Assembly (NCBI GenBank): GCA_003695705.1
Contig: RFHU01000405.1
Coordinates: forward strand, 1-64,000
DNA: 64,000 nt
Source: Planctomycetota bacterium
GTDB taxonomy: Bacteria; Planctomycetota; J058
Direction of reading: 5' to 3'
Shown here: piece by piece, positions 49,293 through 58,600 of the stretch
Layout of the letters: every line of letters begins with the position of its first letter
Numbering within the stretch: position 1 is the first letter of the stretch
Program-made: the position numbers and the translations under genes
Notes under the pieces: model-generated
Database searches by the model: none
What the model was told of the DNA's origin: nothing
Seen by the model: the letters and a program-made list of their open reading frames with translations, nothing else

Positions 49293-50140
49293 AGACCTGC
49301 GACGACGTCCTCGACCTGCTCCCCGACGCCCTTCCCTTCCTCGGCGCCGACGGTGCCGAGCTGCGCGACCACCTCACGGTGTGCGCCGCCTGCGCCGAGG
49401 CCGCCGAGGCCATGGCCGAGACGGCGGCGCTCCTGCGCGCGCACGCGCCGGTCGCCCCCGAGCTCGGCAAGGGCTTCGCCGACCGGGTCCTCGCCGCCCT
49501 CGGACCGACGCCCGCCCAGCGCCCGCGGCCCGCGGGCGGTTTGCTGCGCGCCGCCGCCGTCGCCCTCGCAGCCTTCGGCCTCGGACTCGTCTTCGGGCGG
49601 GGCTGGGAGGAGGGCTTCCCCCAGGGCCCGCCGGCGCCGACCGCGGCGGGGGCCGCTCCGAGCCTGCCGGCGGCGCCGGCGACCCCGGCCGCCTCCCCCC
49701 CGGCTCCGCGCTCCGTCGGACGGCCGGTCCCGTTGGGCCGGCGCCTCGGCGTCGCCCTCGACGCCGAGGGAGATCCGCTCGGCCACTACGTGCGACAGGC
49801 CGCGCGGGTCCTCGAGGCGCTCGAGCGCCTGGATGGGCGGGACGCCGCCGCCCTCGACGTCGTCGCGCGGCACGTCGAGCAGGCCGGCCTCCTCGACGCC
49901 GGCGAGCGCCTCCTGCTCCTCCTTCGCGAGGAGCCGGGCTCGGAGCTGGCCCGCGGTCTTGCTCCCTTGGTCGCCGGCACCCAGCTCGTGCTGCGGAAGG
50001 TCCGCCACGCTCGCGACGACGACGACCCGCGGCGTGCTCTGTGGACCCTTCGCCAGGAGGTCGAGCAGACGCAACTCCTCGAAACCTGCAAAGCGGTCTT
50101 GGCCCTGCGCCGCCGAGCCCTTTCCCGCGAGCCCCTCTGA
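49289..50140 (+). CDS. Putative anti-sigma factor (zf-HC2-like N-terminus, single TM)
   Basis: 'CDDVLDLLPDALPFLGADGAELRDHLTVCAACAEAAEAMAETAALL'; TM 'LLRAAAVALAAFGLGLVFG'; ATGA overlap with ECF gene. Confidence 0.75.
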   Translation: MKTCDDVLDLLPDALPFLGADGAELRDHLTVCAACAEAAEAMAETAALLRAHAPVAPELGKGFADRVLAALGPTPAQRPRPAGGLLRAAAVALAAFGLGLVFGRGWEEGFPQGPPAPTAAGAAPSLPAAPATPAASPPAPRSVGRPVPLGRRLGVALDAEGDPLGHYVRQAARVLEALERLDGRDAAALDVVARHVEQAGLLDAGERLLLLLREEPGSELARGLAPLVAGTQLVLRKVRHARDDDDPRRALWTLRQEVEQTQLLETCKAVLALRRRALSREPL

Positions 50141-50268
50141 ATGAGCCGGAACCGTCTCGCAGCCCTTGCCCAACCACCGACGGCTTGCGCGGACCGCTCG
50201 GGCGGCGCGCGGACTCGTGGGCCGTCGACCGCCCAGGACCTCCCTCGAACCCGCCCGGAGAGTGACTC

Positions 50269-52197
50269 GTGATGCGCATCGAAACCGCCTGCGCTCTGGC
50301 CGTCGCGGCCTTGGCCCTTTCCCCGTCTGCCTCAGCTCAGGAGGCGGCTCCGCCCGCTCCGGAGGAGGTCCCTGCGGACCTTGCCCTCTACACCGAGGCC
50401 TCGTTGCGGATGCACCGCGGGGAGCACGAGGCCGCCCTGGCCAAGTTGGACGCACTCCTCCGCCAGCATGCGGAGAGTCCCCTACGTGTGCCGGCCCGCT
50501 TCTGGCGCGGACAGTGCCTCGAGAACCTCGGCCGCCTGGCCGCGGCCCGGCGGGCCTACCAGGCCCTCATCGCCGAAGCGCCGCAGAGCGGTTGGGCCGC
50601 GGATGCCCGGCGGCGGCTCGCCGCGCTGGCCGCTCGCGCGCCGCTGGCCGCGGCCCCCGGCGACGCCCGCCGTGTGCTCGTCCTGGCCAACGGCGACCGA
50701 CTCTCCGGGAGAGTTCTCGAAGAAGACGAGGGCGCGTTGCGCCTGCGGGTCGAGGGGGTGGGTCTCCTTCGGATCCCACGGAAGCGCCTGGCCTCGGTCT
50801 ACCTCCTCGAGGACGGTGATGCGGAGCCTGCGGAGGGGACGACGCGGGAGACCGAGCGCAAGGAGACGCGCGTGCGCAAGACGGTCCGGCGCACCAAGGA
50901 CGGCCGCACGCTCGTCACCATCGAGCGCGAGCGCGAAGGAGCCGGCGCCGGCGAACGCGAGGAGCACGTCGAACTCCACTTGCGTGGACTCGACGACCTC
51001 GACGAGTTGCCCGAGGGCTTGCGCCGGCACCTGAAGCTGCGCCTGCGCGGAGGAGACCGCGGCGAGCGAGGGCCCGCCACCGAGGAGGAACTGCGCATCA
51101 TTCTTCGCGGCGATGGGGACGACGACGACGAGGACGTCCTGGCCGACCTCGACGAGTGGGCCGAGCACCCCCGCGAGGGCCGCTGGACGCTGGACGACGA
51201 CGAACGGCTGGGCGGGGCCTTGGGCGGGCTGTGGAAGGACGTGCCGGGGCCGTGGAGTGCCGGGCGTGGCGCGGAAGGGTTCGCGGACTGGACCGAGGCC
51301 CTGTTCCTGGGCGACGAACTCCGCCGCGACCGCATCTTCCTCCGCAACGGCGACAAGCTCTCCGGGCGCGTCCTGGGGGTGGACGAGCGCAGCGTCCGAC
51401 TGAAGACCGACTACGGAGAACTCACCATCGACCGCGCGCAGGTGCGGGGGATCGTCTTCGCCCGCCCGCCCCGGCCCTTTCTGGGTCTCCTCGGCGGCCG
51501 GTCCTCGGAGCGCGGCGTCGTCGTCGAGGGCGTTGCCCCCGGGAGCGGCGCCGAGCGCGCCGGGCTTCGCGCCGGAGACCTTTTGCTCGCCGTCGACGGC
51601 GCTCCGGTGCGCAGCCTCGCCGACGTCGCCGAGCGGCTGGAGGGCAAGCGCCCCGGCGACGTCCTCCGCCTCGAGGTCCAGCGCGGCGAAGAGCGCCTCA
51701 GTTTGCGCGCCCCCCTCGGCGAACGCCCGCGGCGGCGGGCGGCCATCCTCCGCCGCTGGGAGCGCCGCGGGGCCCGCGGCTCGGCCGACGGAGACCGGGG
51801 CGACGCTCCCCGCGATCGCGTGTCGGGGAGGCCATTCTTGGGCGTCGTCTGCGAAGAGGGCAAGGGAGGCGTGCGCATCGCTCGCGTCCTCCCCGGGAGT
51901 GCCCTCGCCGGCATCGCTCGGCCCGGCGACCGAATCCTCTCCTTCGACGGGCACCCGGTCGAAGACACCGCCGCCCTGAGGGCCCGGGTCGGCCGAACCC
52001 GTCCCGGGCAGCAAGTCCGCATTCGCCTGCGGCGCGGCGAGGGGAAGGTCCTCGACGTCACGGTTGCCATGGGCGCTCGGCCCGCTCGGCCCGCTCCGCC
52101 CGCTCCGCCCGCTCCGCCCGCTCCGCCCGCTCCGCCCGCTCCGCCCGCTCCGCCCGCTCCGCCCGCTCCGCCGGAGCGGAGTCCGCGACAGTACTGA
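50269..52197 (+). CDS. Secreted TPR-like plus two PDZ domains with duplicated beta-barrel-like module and (PAP)n tail
   Basis: Signal peptide; 'LANGDRLSGRVLEEDEGALRLRVEGVGLLRIPRKRLASVYLL' and 'LRNGDKLSGRVLGVDERSVRLKTDYGELTIDRAQVRGIVF'; PDZ 'VEGVAPGSGAERAGLRAGDLLLAVDGAPV'. Confidence 0.8.
   Translation: MMRIETACALAVAALALSPSASAQEAAPPAPEEVPADLALYTEASLRMHRGEHEAALAKLDALLRQHAESPLRVPARFWRGQCLENLGRLAAARRAYQALIAEAPQSGWAADARRRLAALAARAPLAAAPGDARRVLVLANGDRLSGRVLEEDEGALRLRVEGVGLLRIPRKRLASVYLLEDGDAEPAEGTTRETERKETRVRKTVRRTKDGRTLVTIEREREGAGAGEREEHVELHLRGLDDLDELPEGLRRHLKLRLRGGDRGERGPATEEELRIILRGDGDDDDEDVLADLDEWAEHPREGRWTLDDDERLGGALGGLWKDVPGPWSAGRGAEGFADWTEALFLGDELRRDRIFLRNGDKLSGRVLGVDERSVRLKTDYGELTIDRAQVRGIVFARPPRPFLGLLGGRSSERGVVVEGVAPGSGAERAGLRAGDLLLAVDGAPVRSLADVAERLEGKRPGDVLRLEVQRGEERLSLRAPLGERPRRRAAILRRWERRGARGSADGDRGDAPRDRVSGRPFLGVVCEEGKGGVRIARVLPGSALAGIARPGDRILSFDGHPVEDTAALRARVGRTRPGQQVRIRLRRGEGKVLDVTVAMGARPARPAPPAPPAPPAPPAPPAPPAPPAPPAPPERSPRQY
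52081..52170. repeat. 9-bp minisatellite (cccgctccg) x10 encoding Pro-Ala-Pro
   Basis: Ten in-frame 9-bp units; first unit varies (cccgctcgg). Confidence 0.95.
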
Positions 52198-52293
52198 GTT
52201 CCCACGGCGCTCGGTCCCCACGCCGTGCCCGGAGCCGCCCGTCCGCGCCGCGGTCGCCCCCGCGCCCGGGCGGGCGGGGTAGGATCCACGCCA

Positions 52294-53193
52294 GTGAGTG
52301 AGTCCTCTGCGCACGACGTGAGTCACGCCCTCCTCGCGCACGCCGCCGCGCTGGCCAGCGAAGTCGAGGCCTCGGCCGTCTTCGTCTACGCCGACGCGCT
52401 TTCGGGCGACGAGCTGCCGGGGGGCCTCGCCGAGCGCATGCTCGCGGTCGTCCGCAGCGACGAACAAGAGAAGGAGGCCCAGGAGCGAGGTCTGCGGACG
52501 ATCCGCGTCCCCAGCCAGCTCTTGACCCGCATGGGGCAGGTCAAAGTCGCCGTGCTCATTGCCCTCGCCCGCGGGCTCCTCCGCCCCGGCGACCGCATCG
52601 TGTGCCTGGCAGGCATCGCCAATTCGGGCAACCTCGACATGCTCTTGGTGACCGACGTCGGCAAGGAATTCGAGGTCTTCCTGGCCCCCAGCGCGGGGGA
52701 GGCCATCGTGCCCTACCTCCACCCCGAGGTCCTCAGCCGGGTCCTCGAGATCGCCGTGGCGTTGGGGAGCGAGGGGCGGGAAGGGAAGCCCGTCGGGACC
52801 CTCTTCGTCGTGGGCGACACCGAGAAGGTGCTCCCGCTGACGCATCAAATGATCCTCAACCCCTTCCACGGCTACCGCGAGGAGGAGCGGAACATCCTCG
52901 ACCACCGCCTGGAGGAGACGGTCAAAGAGCTGGCGACCGTGGATGGAGCCTTCATCATTCGCGGCGATGGGGTCATCCACTCGGCGGGAACCTACCTCAA
53001 GACCTCTGCCTTCCCCGAAGAGGGCCTTCCGCCAGGCCTGGGTGCGCGGCATCAGGCCGCGGCGGGCATCAGCTTCGTCACCGACTGCATCGCCGTTGCG
53101 GTCAGCCAGTCCACCGGAACCGTGACCGTCTTCCGCAACGGGAAGATCGTCACGGCCCTGGAGAAGCCGCCCTCGGCGGGCGCCCCGCGCTGA
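52294..53193 (+). CDS. Diadenylate cyclase (DAC) with N-terminal alpha/beta domain, DacZ-like (GTG start)
   Basis: 'VDGAFIIRGDGVIHSAGTYL' (DGA) and 'GARHQAAAGISFVTDCIAVAVSQSTGTVTVFRNGKI' (RHxxA); N-terminal PK-C-like sequence. Confidence 0.85.
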   Translation: MSESSAHDVSHALLAHAAALASEVEASAVFVYADALSGDELPGGLAERMLAVVRSDEQEKEAQERGLRTIRVPSQLLTRMGQVKVAVLIALARGLLRPGDRIVCLAGIANSGNLDMLLVTDVGKEFEVFLAPSAGEAIVPYLHPEVLSRVLEIAVALGSEGREGKPVGTLFVVGDTEKVLPLTHQMILNPFHGYREEERNILDHRLEETVKELATVDGAFIIRGDGVIHSAGTYLKTSAFPEEGLPPGLGARHQAAAGISFVTDCIAVAVSQSTGTVTVFRNGKIVTALEKPPSAGAPR

Positions 53194-53209
53194 AACCGCC
53201 CGACGCGAC

Positions 53210-55564
53210 TCAAAAGTCGAGGGCGACCTTCTTCGCCTTCGCGCGTGCCTTGCGAGGCTTGCGCACGACCAGGCCGAGGAACTGTTGCGGGCGCAGGCCG
53301 AGGACGCGGCGGCCGCAGGGGCCGAACTCCACCCCCTCTAGATTGCGCAGGGCGACGCGGTCGCCGAGCAACTCCGCGAAGGACTCGGGGGTGTAGGCGA
53401 TCTTCTCCAGCCGCACGCTTCGGGTGGCCAGGAAGGCACGCAGGGTCTCGAAGAAGGACTGGGTGGTCTGGAGCACTTCGACCCGCCCGTCGAGGCCGAT
53501 CCATTCGCTCACCTGCACGAGGCTCCACTCCAGTCCGAGCGTCGTGGCGACCTGCGCGAGATGCCCGAAGTGGATCGAGTATTCGGCGTGGTCCAAGTGG
53601 TTGGATGGCTCCGGAAAGCGGGTCTGCGAACCGTATTCGGTGACGAGCGCGCGGCCGCCCGGTCTCAGCACCCGCGCCACCTCCTCCAAGAAGGCGAAGG
53701 CCCCTACGTTGACGAAGAACAGTCCGGGGGCGTTGCGGACGTCGAGTCCGTAGCGTCGGACGGCCGCTGCGCCGGGCCCGCCCTCCTCGCCGCCGTCCTC
53801 TTCGATGTCGACTCGCCGTGTCGGAGCCACGCGCAGGTCCGCGATGACCTCGTTGGAGACGAGGAAGTCCACGCTTCCCGTTGCGAGCGGAAGGCGCTCG
53901 GCGTCGCCCCCCACCAGGCGCACGCGGTCGGCGTGGGGGCGTGTCCGTCGTTGCTGAGAGGCGCGCAAGGCGGGCGAGAGGTCCACGATGGCGTAGCGCA
54001 GGCGCCGGAAGAGGCGCGGCGCCTGGATGGCCAGTCCGTCGAGGAAGTCCTTGGCGAAGAAGCCGGTGCCGCCGCCCACCTCCACCGCCTGGAAGACACC
54101 CTCCGCAGCGGGCGGAAGCACCCCCCGCTGCAGCAGTCCGGCCGCGAGGGCGGCGCCGTAGCTGCGGCCCCCGAGGGCCGGGTGCCCGCGGCGCAGCGCG
54201 TGGGAGAGGGTGGTCTCTCGGGCGTCGAACTGCTCGTCGGCGTCGTCGATGCCGACCTTGTGGTAGGTGCGAGTCTCGAATTCCTCCTGCGGGGGGTCCA
54301 CCGCGGATGCCCGCAAGAGCGGATAGGGCATCGTGCTGAGGGCGTAGGGTGGGAGGCCGACCATCTCGTAGGCGTCCTTCGGTCGGGGCAGGAGCTTGAG
54401 CAGTTGCCGGCGGGAGTGGGTCCAGCGCACGATGGTCCGTCGCACCTTGCCCGCGAGGTCCTCGGTGCCCGGGAACTCCCGCTCCAGACGGGCGATGATC
54501 TCGCTCGTGCGCAAGTTGCCTCCGCACATCCGGAACAGGCGACCGGGAAGCGGATCGAGGCGCTCGAGGACCACCTCTCCCTGGCGACGGTCCTTGTAGC
54601 AGAGGCTCACGCCGCCGTCGGGCTCGCGGTAGGAGACGATCCAGGGGCCGCGCAGTGGGTGCCAGTCGCTCACGAAGGCCAGCGGGTCCGACCCCGCGGA
54701 GATGAGCACCAAGTGCGCGACCAAGGTCTCTCGGAAGCTTTCCAGATCTTCGAGCGCAAACTCGGAGGCGAAGACGGTGGTCGCCTCGCTCCAGCGTCGA
54801 GGGACCTGGAAGAAGTCCAAGAAGCCGAGCACCTTCTCGTGCAGGCCGATGATGTCGCCCACGAGGTCGTGGTAGAGGAAGACCTCGGAACCGCGGCGGA
54901 AGAAGGAGAGATGGGGCGAGCAGACCAGCAGCGGGTCGTCTTCGCCGCCCGCGTCGGGTTCCTCGTGCGGTCCCACGTCGGGAACGTCGGCCTCGCCGGC
55001 GTCGATGCGCCGTTCCACCTCGGCGGCCAGTTCCTTGAGTTGCGCGGTGGGCTGGGGCCACGCGGCCTCGGCGAGCGGGACGACGCGGGTCCGCACTCGC
55101 TCCACCAGGGCGCGCTTGGCAGCCTCCGGCTCCCGCGCGCGGAGTAGGGAGCGCAGCTCGTCTGCTTGCTCCGCGAGGAGGATCAGAAGCGCCTCGGGAG
55201 CCGAGGAGGAACGGGCGAGGCCGTCCTCGCCCTCCGCCGCCGCGGCGAGCAGGTCGCAGAGCCGCGCGACGCGCTCGCCAAGGGTCTCGGCTACCTCTTC
55301 GCGCCGGACTCCTTCGCCGCGGGGGAGGACGTCGTGGACCAAAGCGGTTGCGAGGATTTCGGGGTCTCGGACCTCCCACTCGCGAAGCAAGAGCCCGGCG
55401 ACCCGCACGGGGTGGCCGAGGGCCTCGCTCCCGTCGCTGCGACGCTGGCGGTCGTGCGCCTTGCGAGCCAGGCGGAGCGCCGCCTCCAGGAGGGGACGTG
55501 CGTCCAAGAGGCCGGCGCGGGCCACGGCCGTGAAGAGGTCGGCGAGGTCGTCGTCCGCGGACAT
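53210..55564 (-). CDS. Fusion: RelA/SpoT-like HD domain + uncharacterised middle region + SAM-dependent methyltransferase-like domain
   Basis: 'ALRLARKAHDRQRRSDGSEALGHPVRVAGLLLREWEVRDPEILATALVHDVL'; C-terminal 'FQAVEVGGGTGFFAKDFLDGLA...FLEEVARVLRPGGRALVTEYG'. Confidence 0.72.
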   Translation of the reverse strand: MSADDDLADLFTAVARAGLLDARPLLEAALRLARKAHDRQRRSDGSEALGHPVRVAGLLLREWEVRDPEILATALVHDVLPRGEGVRREEVAETLGERVARLCDLLAAAAEGEDGLARSSSAPEALLILLAEQADELRSLLRAREPEAAKRALVERVRTRVVPLAEAAWPQPTAQLKELAAEVERRIDAGEADVPDVGPHEEPDAGGEDDPLLVCSPHLSFFRRGSEVFLYHDLVGDIIGLHEKVLGFLDFFQVPRRWSEATTVFASEFALEDLESFRETLVAHLVLISAGSDPLAFVSDWHPLRGPWIVSYREPDGGVSLCYKDRRQGEVVLERLDPLPGRLFRMCGGNLRTSEIIARLEREFPGTEDLAGKVRRTIVRWTHSRRQLLKLLPRPKDAYEMVGLPPYALSTMPYPLLRASAVDPPQEEFETRTYHKVGIDDADEQFDARETTLSHALRRGHPALGGRSYGAALAAGLLQRGVLPPAAEGVFQAVEVGGGTGFFAKDFLDGLAIQAPRLFRRLRYAIVDLSPALRASQQRRTRPHADRVRLVGGDAERLPLATGSVDFLVSNEVIADLRVAPTRRVDIEEDGGEEGGPGAAAVRRYGLDVRNAPGLFFVNVGAFAFLEEVARVLRPGGRALVTEYGSQTRFPEPSNHLDHAEYSIHFGHLAQVATTLGLEWSLVQVSEWIGLDGRVEVLQTTQSFFETLRAFLATRSVRLEKIAYTPESFAELLGDRVALRNLEGVEFGPCGRRVLGLRPQQFLGLVVRKPRKARAKAKKVALDF

Positions 55565-55636
55565 GGGCGGAGTCTACACCACACCGCGTGCCTCGTCCCC
55601 GCGGGCGCCGCCTGCCCCGAAGGCCGCGGACGACAG

Positions 55637-58600
55637 TCAGTAGGCCACGATGCGCAGCTTGCGGACCCGGCCGGAGGCGTCGTCCCCGAAGCGCAGGGAC
55701 GGATACACCGAGCGGGTGGGGAGGCGGCTCGGGCCCGTCAGCCAGAGACCGTCGACGACGACCTGGGCGACCTTGGCGTCGAGGTCGATCCAGCACACCC
55801 CCTTGCGGACGGCATCTGCGCCCACGGGCAAGATCCAGCTCAGCTGAGCCGGCTTGCGCCCACCCGGCCGCACCCCGAGTTGGAAGCGCAGCTCGGTGCC
55901 CTCGCGGCATTCGTATTCGAACTCGATCTTGCCCCGTTCGAGGCCCCGCGTGGACCAGAGCACGCCGCCCTTGGGGGCCTCGAGGCCGCGGCCGCCGGGC
56001 CTCCATTCGCCGTGGAGGACCAGTCCGCGCTCGTCCCGCGCGGCTGCGTCCAACAGGATCCGCGCGCCGCGCCCGGGCCGCGTGTTCGCCTCTTGCTCGC
56101 GAAGGAGCAGGTCGCGCGCCACCAGTCGCCTTCGCAGCAAGGGCGCCTTCGCGGCGCCCTGCTTGGGCCATTCGAGTTGCAACTCGGTGACGCGCAGGTG
56201 GGCCTTCGAGCCGACCCCGAAGCGCGGCTTCCGCGGGCGCAGGTTCCGGAAGGCATTCGCGGGCACCTCGAGGTCCTTGGGCCCGATGCGGAACACCCGC
56301 GCGCCCTCCTTGACGTCGAATTCGATTCGCTTGGCCTTGGTCATTTTGCGGGAGCCTTGCTCCTCGACGAGCTTGCGCCGACCCAAGAAGACTTGCCACG
56401 TTGCATCGGGGTCGACCTCCTGCCGCAGGTCTCCCAGGAACACCTCGATCAAGTCCTCGTCCCGCGAAGAGAGCTCCGCGCTGGCCCGCTCCGGCAGGTA
56501 GTCCTCGAGGGAGAGGGACAATCGACCGTTCTCGAGTACGACGGCGCCGCTCTGGCGCACGGCGCCGAAGGGGCGCTTGGGATCGACCGGCTCGATGTCG
56601 AAGTCGCCAACCTCCTCCCCGCGGAAGCGCCACCGCAAGAACCCCTTGCGGAGCTTTGCGGCGAAGAGGTCTTCCCCGTCGCGACGCAGCTCGCTCACGC
56701 GATCGATCCACTGCTCTCGTTTGCTCCGCCAGGCGCGGGTCTGTCCGTGATCGCGCACGTAGGCCTCGAGTCCGCGCAAGAGCGAGCTGTCCTTCTTCTT
56801 TTCCAGCGCGCGCCACTCGTTTTCGGCGTCCTTCTCGGCTGCGTCGTCGAGTTCGTTCCGCAAGGCTTTCAGCCAGGCGATGGTTTCGCGGCGCCGCTTC
56901 GCCGCGGGGAGGGATCCTGCCTCGTCGAGGTGGCGGGAGCGATCCGCTCCTCGGTAGAGCTCGAGGAGACCGAGCGCGTAGTGGACGGCGCTCAGGTCGC
57001 CCTCTCCCTCCTTCTTCGTGCCGCGTCCCAGGACGATGGCCTCTAGGTCTTCGAGCTCGAGCGCGAAGGGGTCGACGAGCGCGCTCGCGTCGCGCCCGCG
57101 CAGGAGCAGGAGGTCGTCCTCGCGGACCTGCAGTTCTTGGATCGAGAAGCGGTCGCCTTCGTAGAAGGAGGCGCGGCGGAGGCGTCGCGAGTCCTCTCGG
57201 AGACTCTCTGCGATCAGGCGCCGGAGCTTCGCGAGGGTCTCCATGTCTTCTTCGACCTCGCGCACCAGTGCGCTGATCCCGCGGACGTCGGGGTCGCGGA
57301 CGATGTCCTTGAGGGCGGTGCGGGCGCGCGCGAAGTCGCCGACGGCCATTGCAGGCCACACGTCGCCGTCCAGCCGACCGCGGACGGCGCGTTTGGTGTC
57401 CAGGGTTCCGTTGGCGGCGCGTGCCCGGGCCGCCCCCGCAGCGGCCTTGGCCTCGGGGGGCCTGAGCGCAAGCAGCGCAGCCTCCCGAGGAGTGCGCGCC
57501 GCTTGCTCCTCGGTTGCCCGTTCGGAGCCCTCCTCCGAGCTCTTCGCGGCGGCTGCGTTCTCGGCCGGCCTGCGCGTTGGCGGTGGCTCGTCCCTCCCTT
57601 CGCGCGGCTTTTCCTCCTCGGTGGGCTTGGCTCCGATCCGACGCCCCTCGTCGTCCACCGCCGAGGAGCTTCCCCCCGCGCGCGGAGACGCGGGAGGTTC
57701 CTCGTTCTTCGCGGGCGCGGGCCTCGCCGTGGAGGGGGGGGGATCCACTCGTGCGGCTGTGCGCAGCGGCCTCCGCCGGCGTCGTCTCGGTGGCTCGTCG
57801 CCGGAGAGAGCCAGGTAGACGAGCGCGGGGAACAGGACCGCGGCGGCCGCGCCCGCTCCGATCAGGGCCGATCGGTTGCGCGTGGCCCAACGCCGCAGGG
57901 AGCCGGCGGCGCCGGTCACTCCTTTGGCCCCACCCACGCCGAAGCCCTTGCGGTGTCGGATCAAGTCGGCGAGCAAGTCGTTTGCACTCTGGTAGCGCCG
58001 CTCGGGATCCTTCTCCAGTGCCTTGAGCACCATTCCATCGATGTCGGGATGCAGGCTCTTCTTGATCGAGGTCGGCAGGGGAGGGTCCGTGTTCAGGATG
58101 TTGGTGCCGACTTCGGCGGCGGTCTCCCCCTGGAAGGGGCGCTGCCCGGTGGTGATCTCGTAGAGGATGACGCCCAGGGAGAAGACGTCGGCGCGCTGGT
58201 CGATGTGCTTGGCGCTGCGGAGTTGCTCGGGCGCCATGTAGTAGGGCGTTCCCAGGGCGGAGCCGGTGCGGGTCATGCCGATGCCCTGGTCCATGATCTT
58301 GGCCAAGCCGAAGTCGAGGACGTGCCCCCGACCGGCCTTGTCCACGATCACGTTCTGAGGTTTGAGGTCGCGGTGGATGACGTTCCGCTCGTGGGCGTGG
58401 GCCATGGCCTCGCAGATGTCGAAGAAGACCTGCATCTTCTCGTGGGGTTCGAGTTCTCCTTCCTCGAGGAGGGTTTCGAAGTCGCGGCCTTCGACGTAGT
58501 CCATGGCGTACCAGTCGAAATTGCCTACTCGTCCGTAGTCGTGGACTCCGACGATGCGCTCGTGCTCCAGCCGCCGCATGGCTTCGACTTCGCGGCGAAA

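Noticed and set aside
52081-52170. CRISPR-like array
   Set aside because: 9-bp contiguous in-frame coding units with no spacers.
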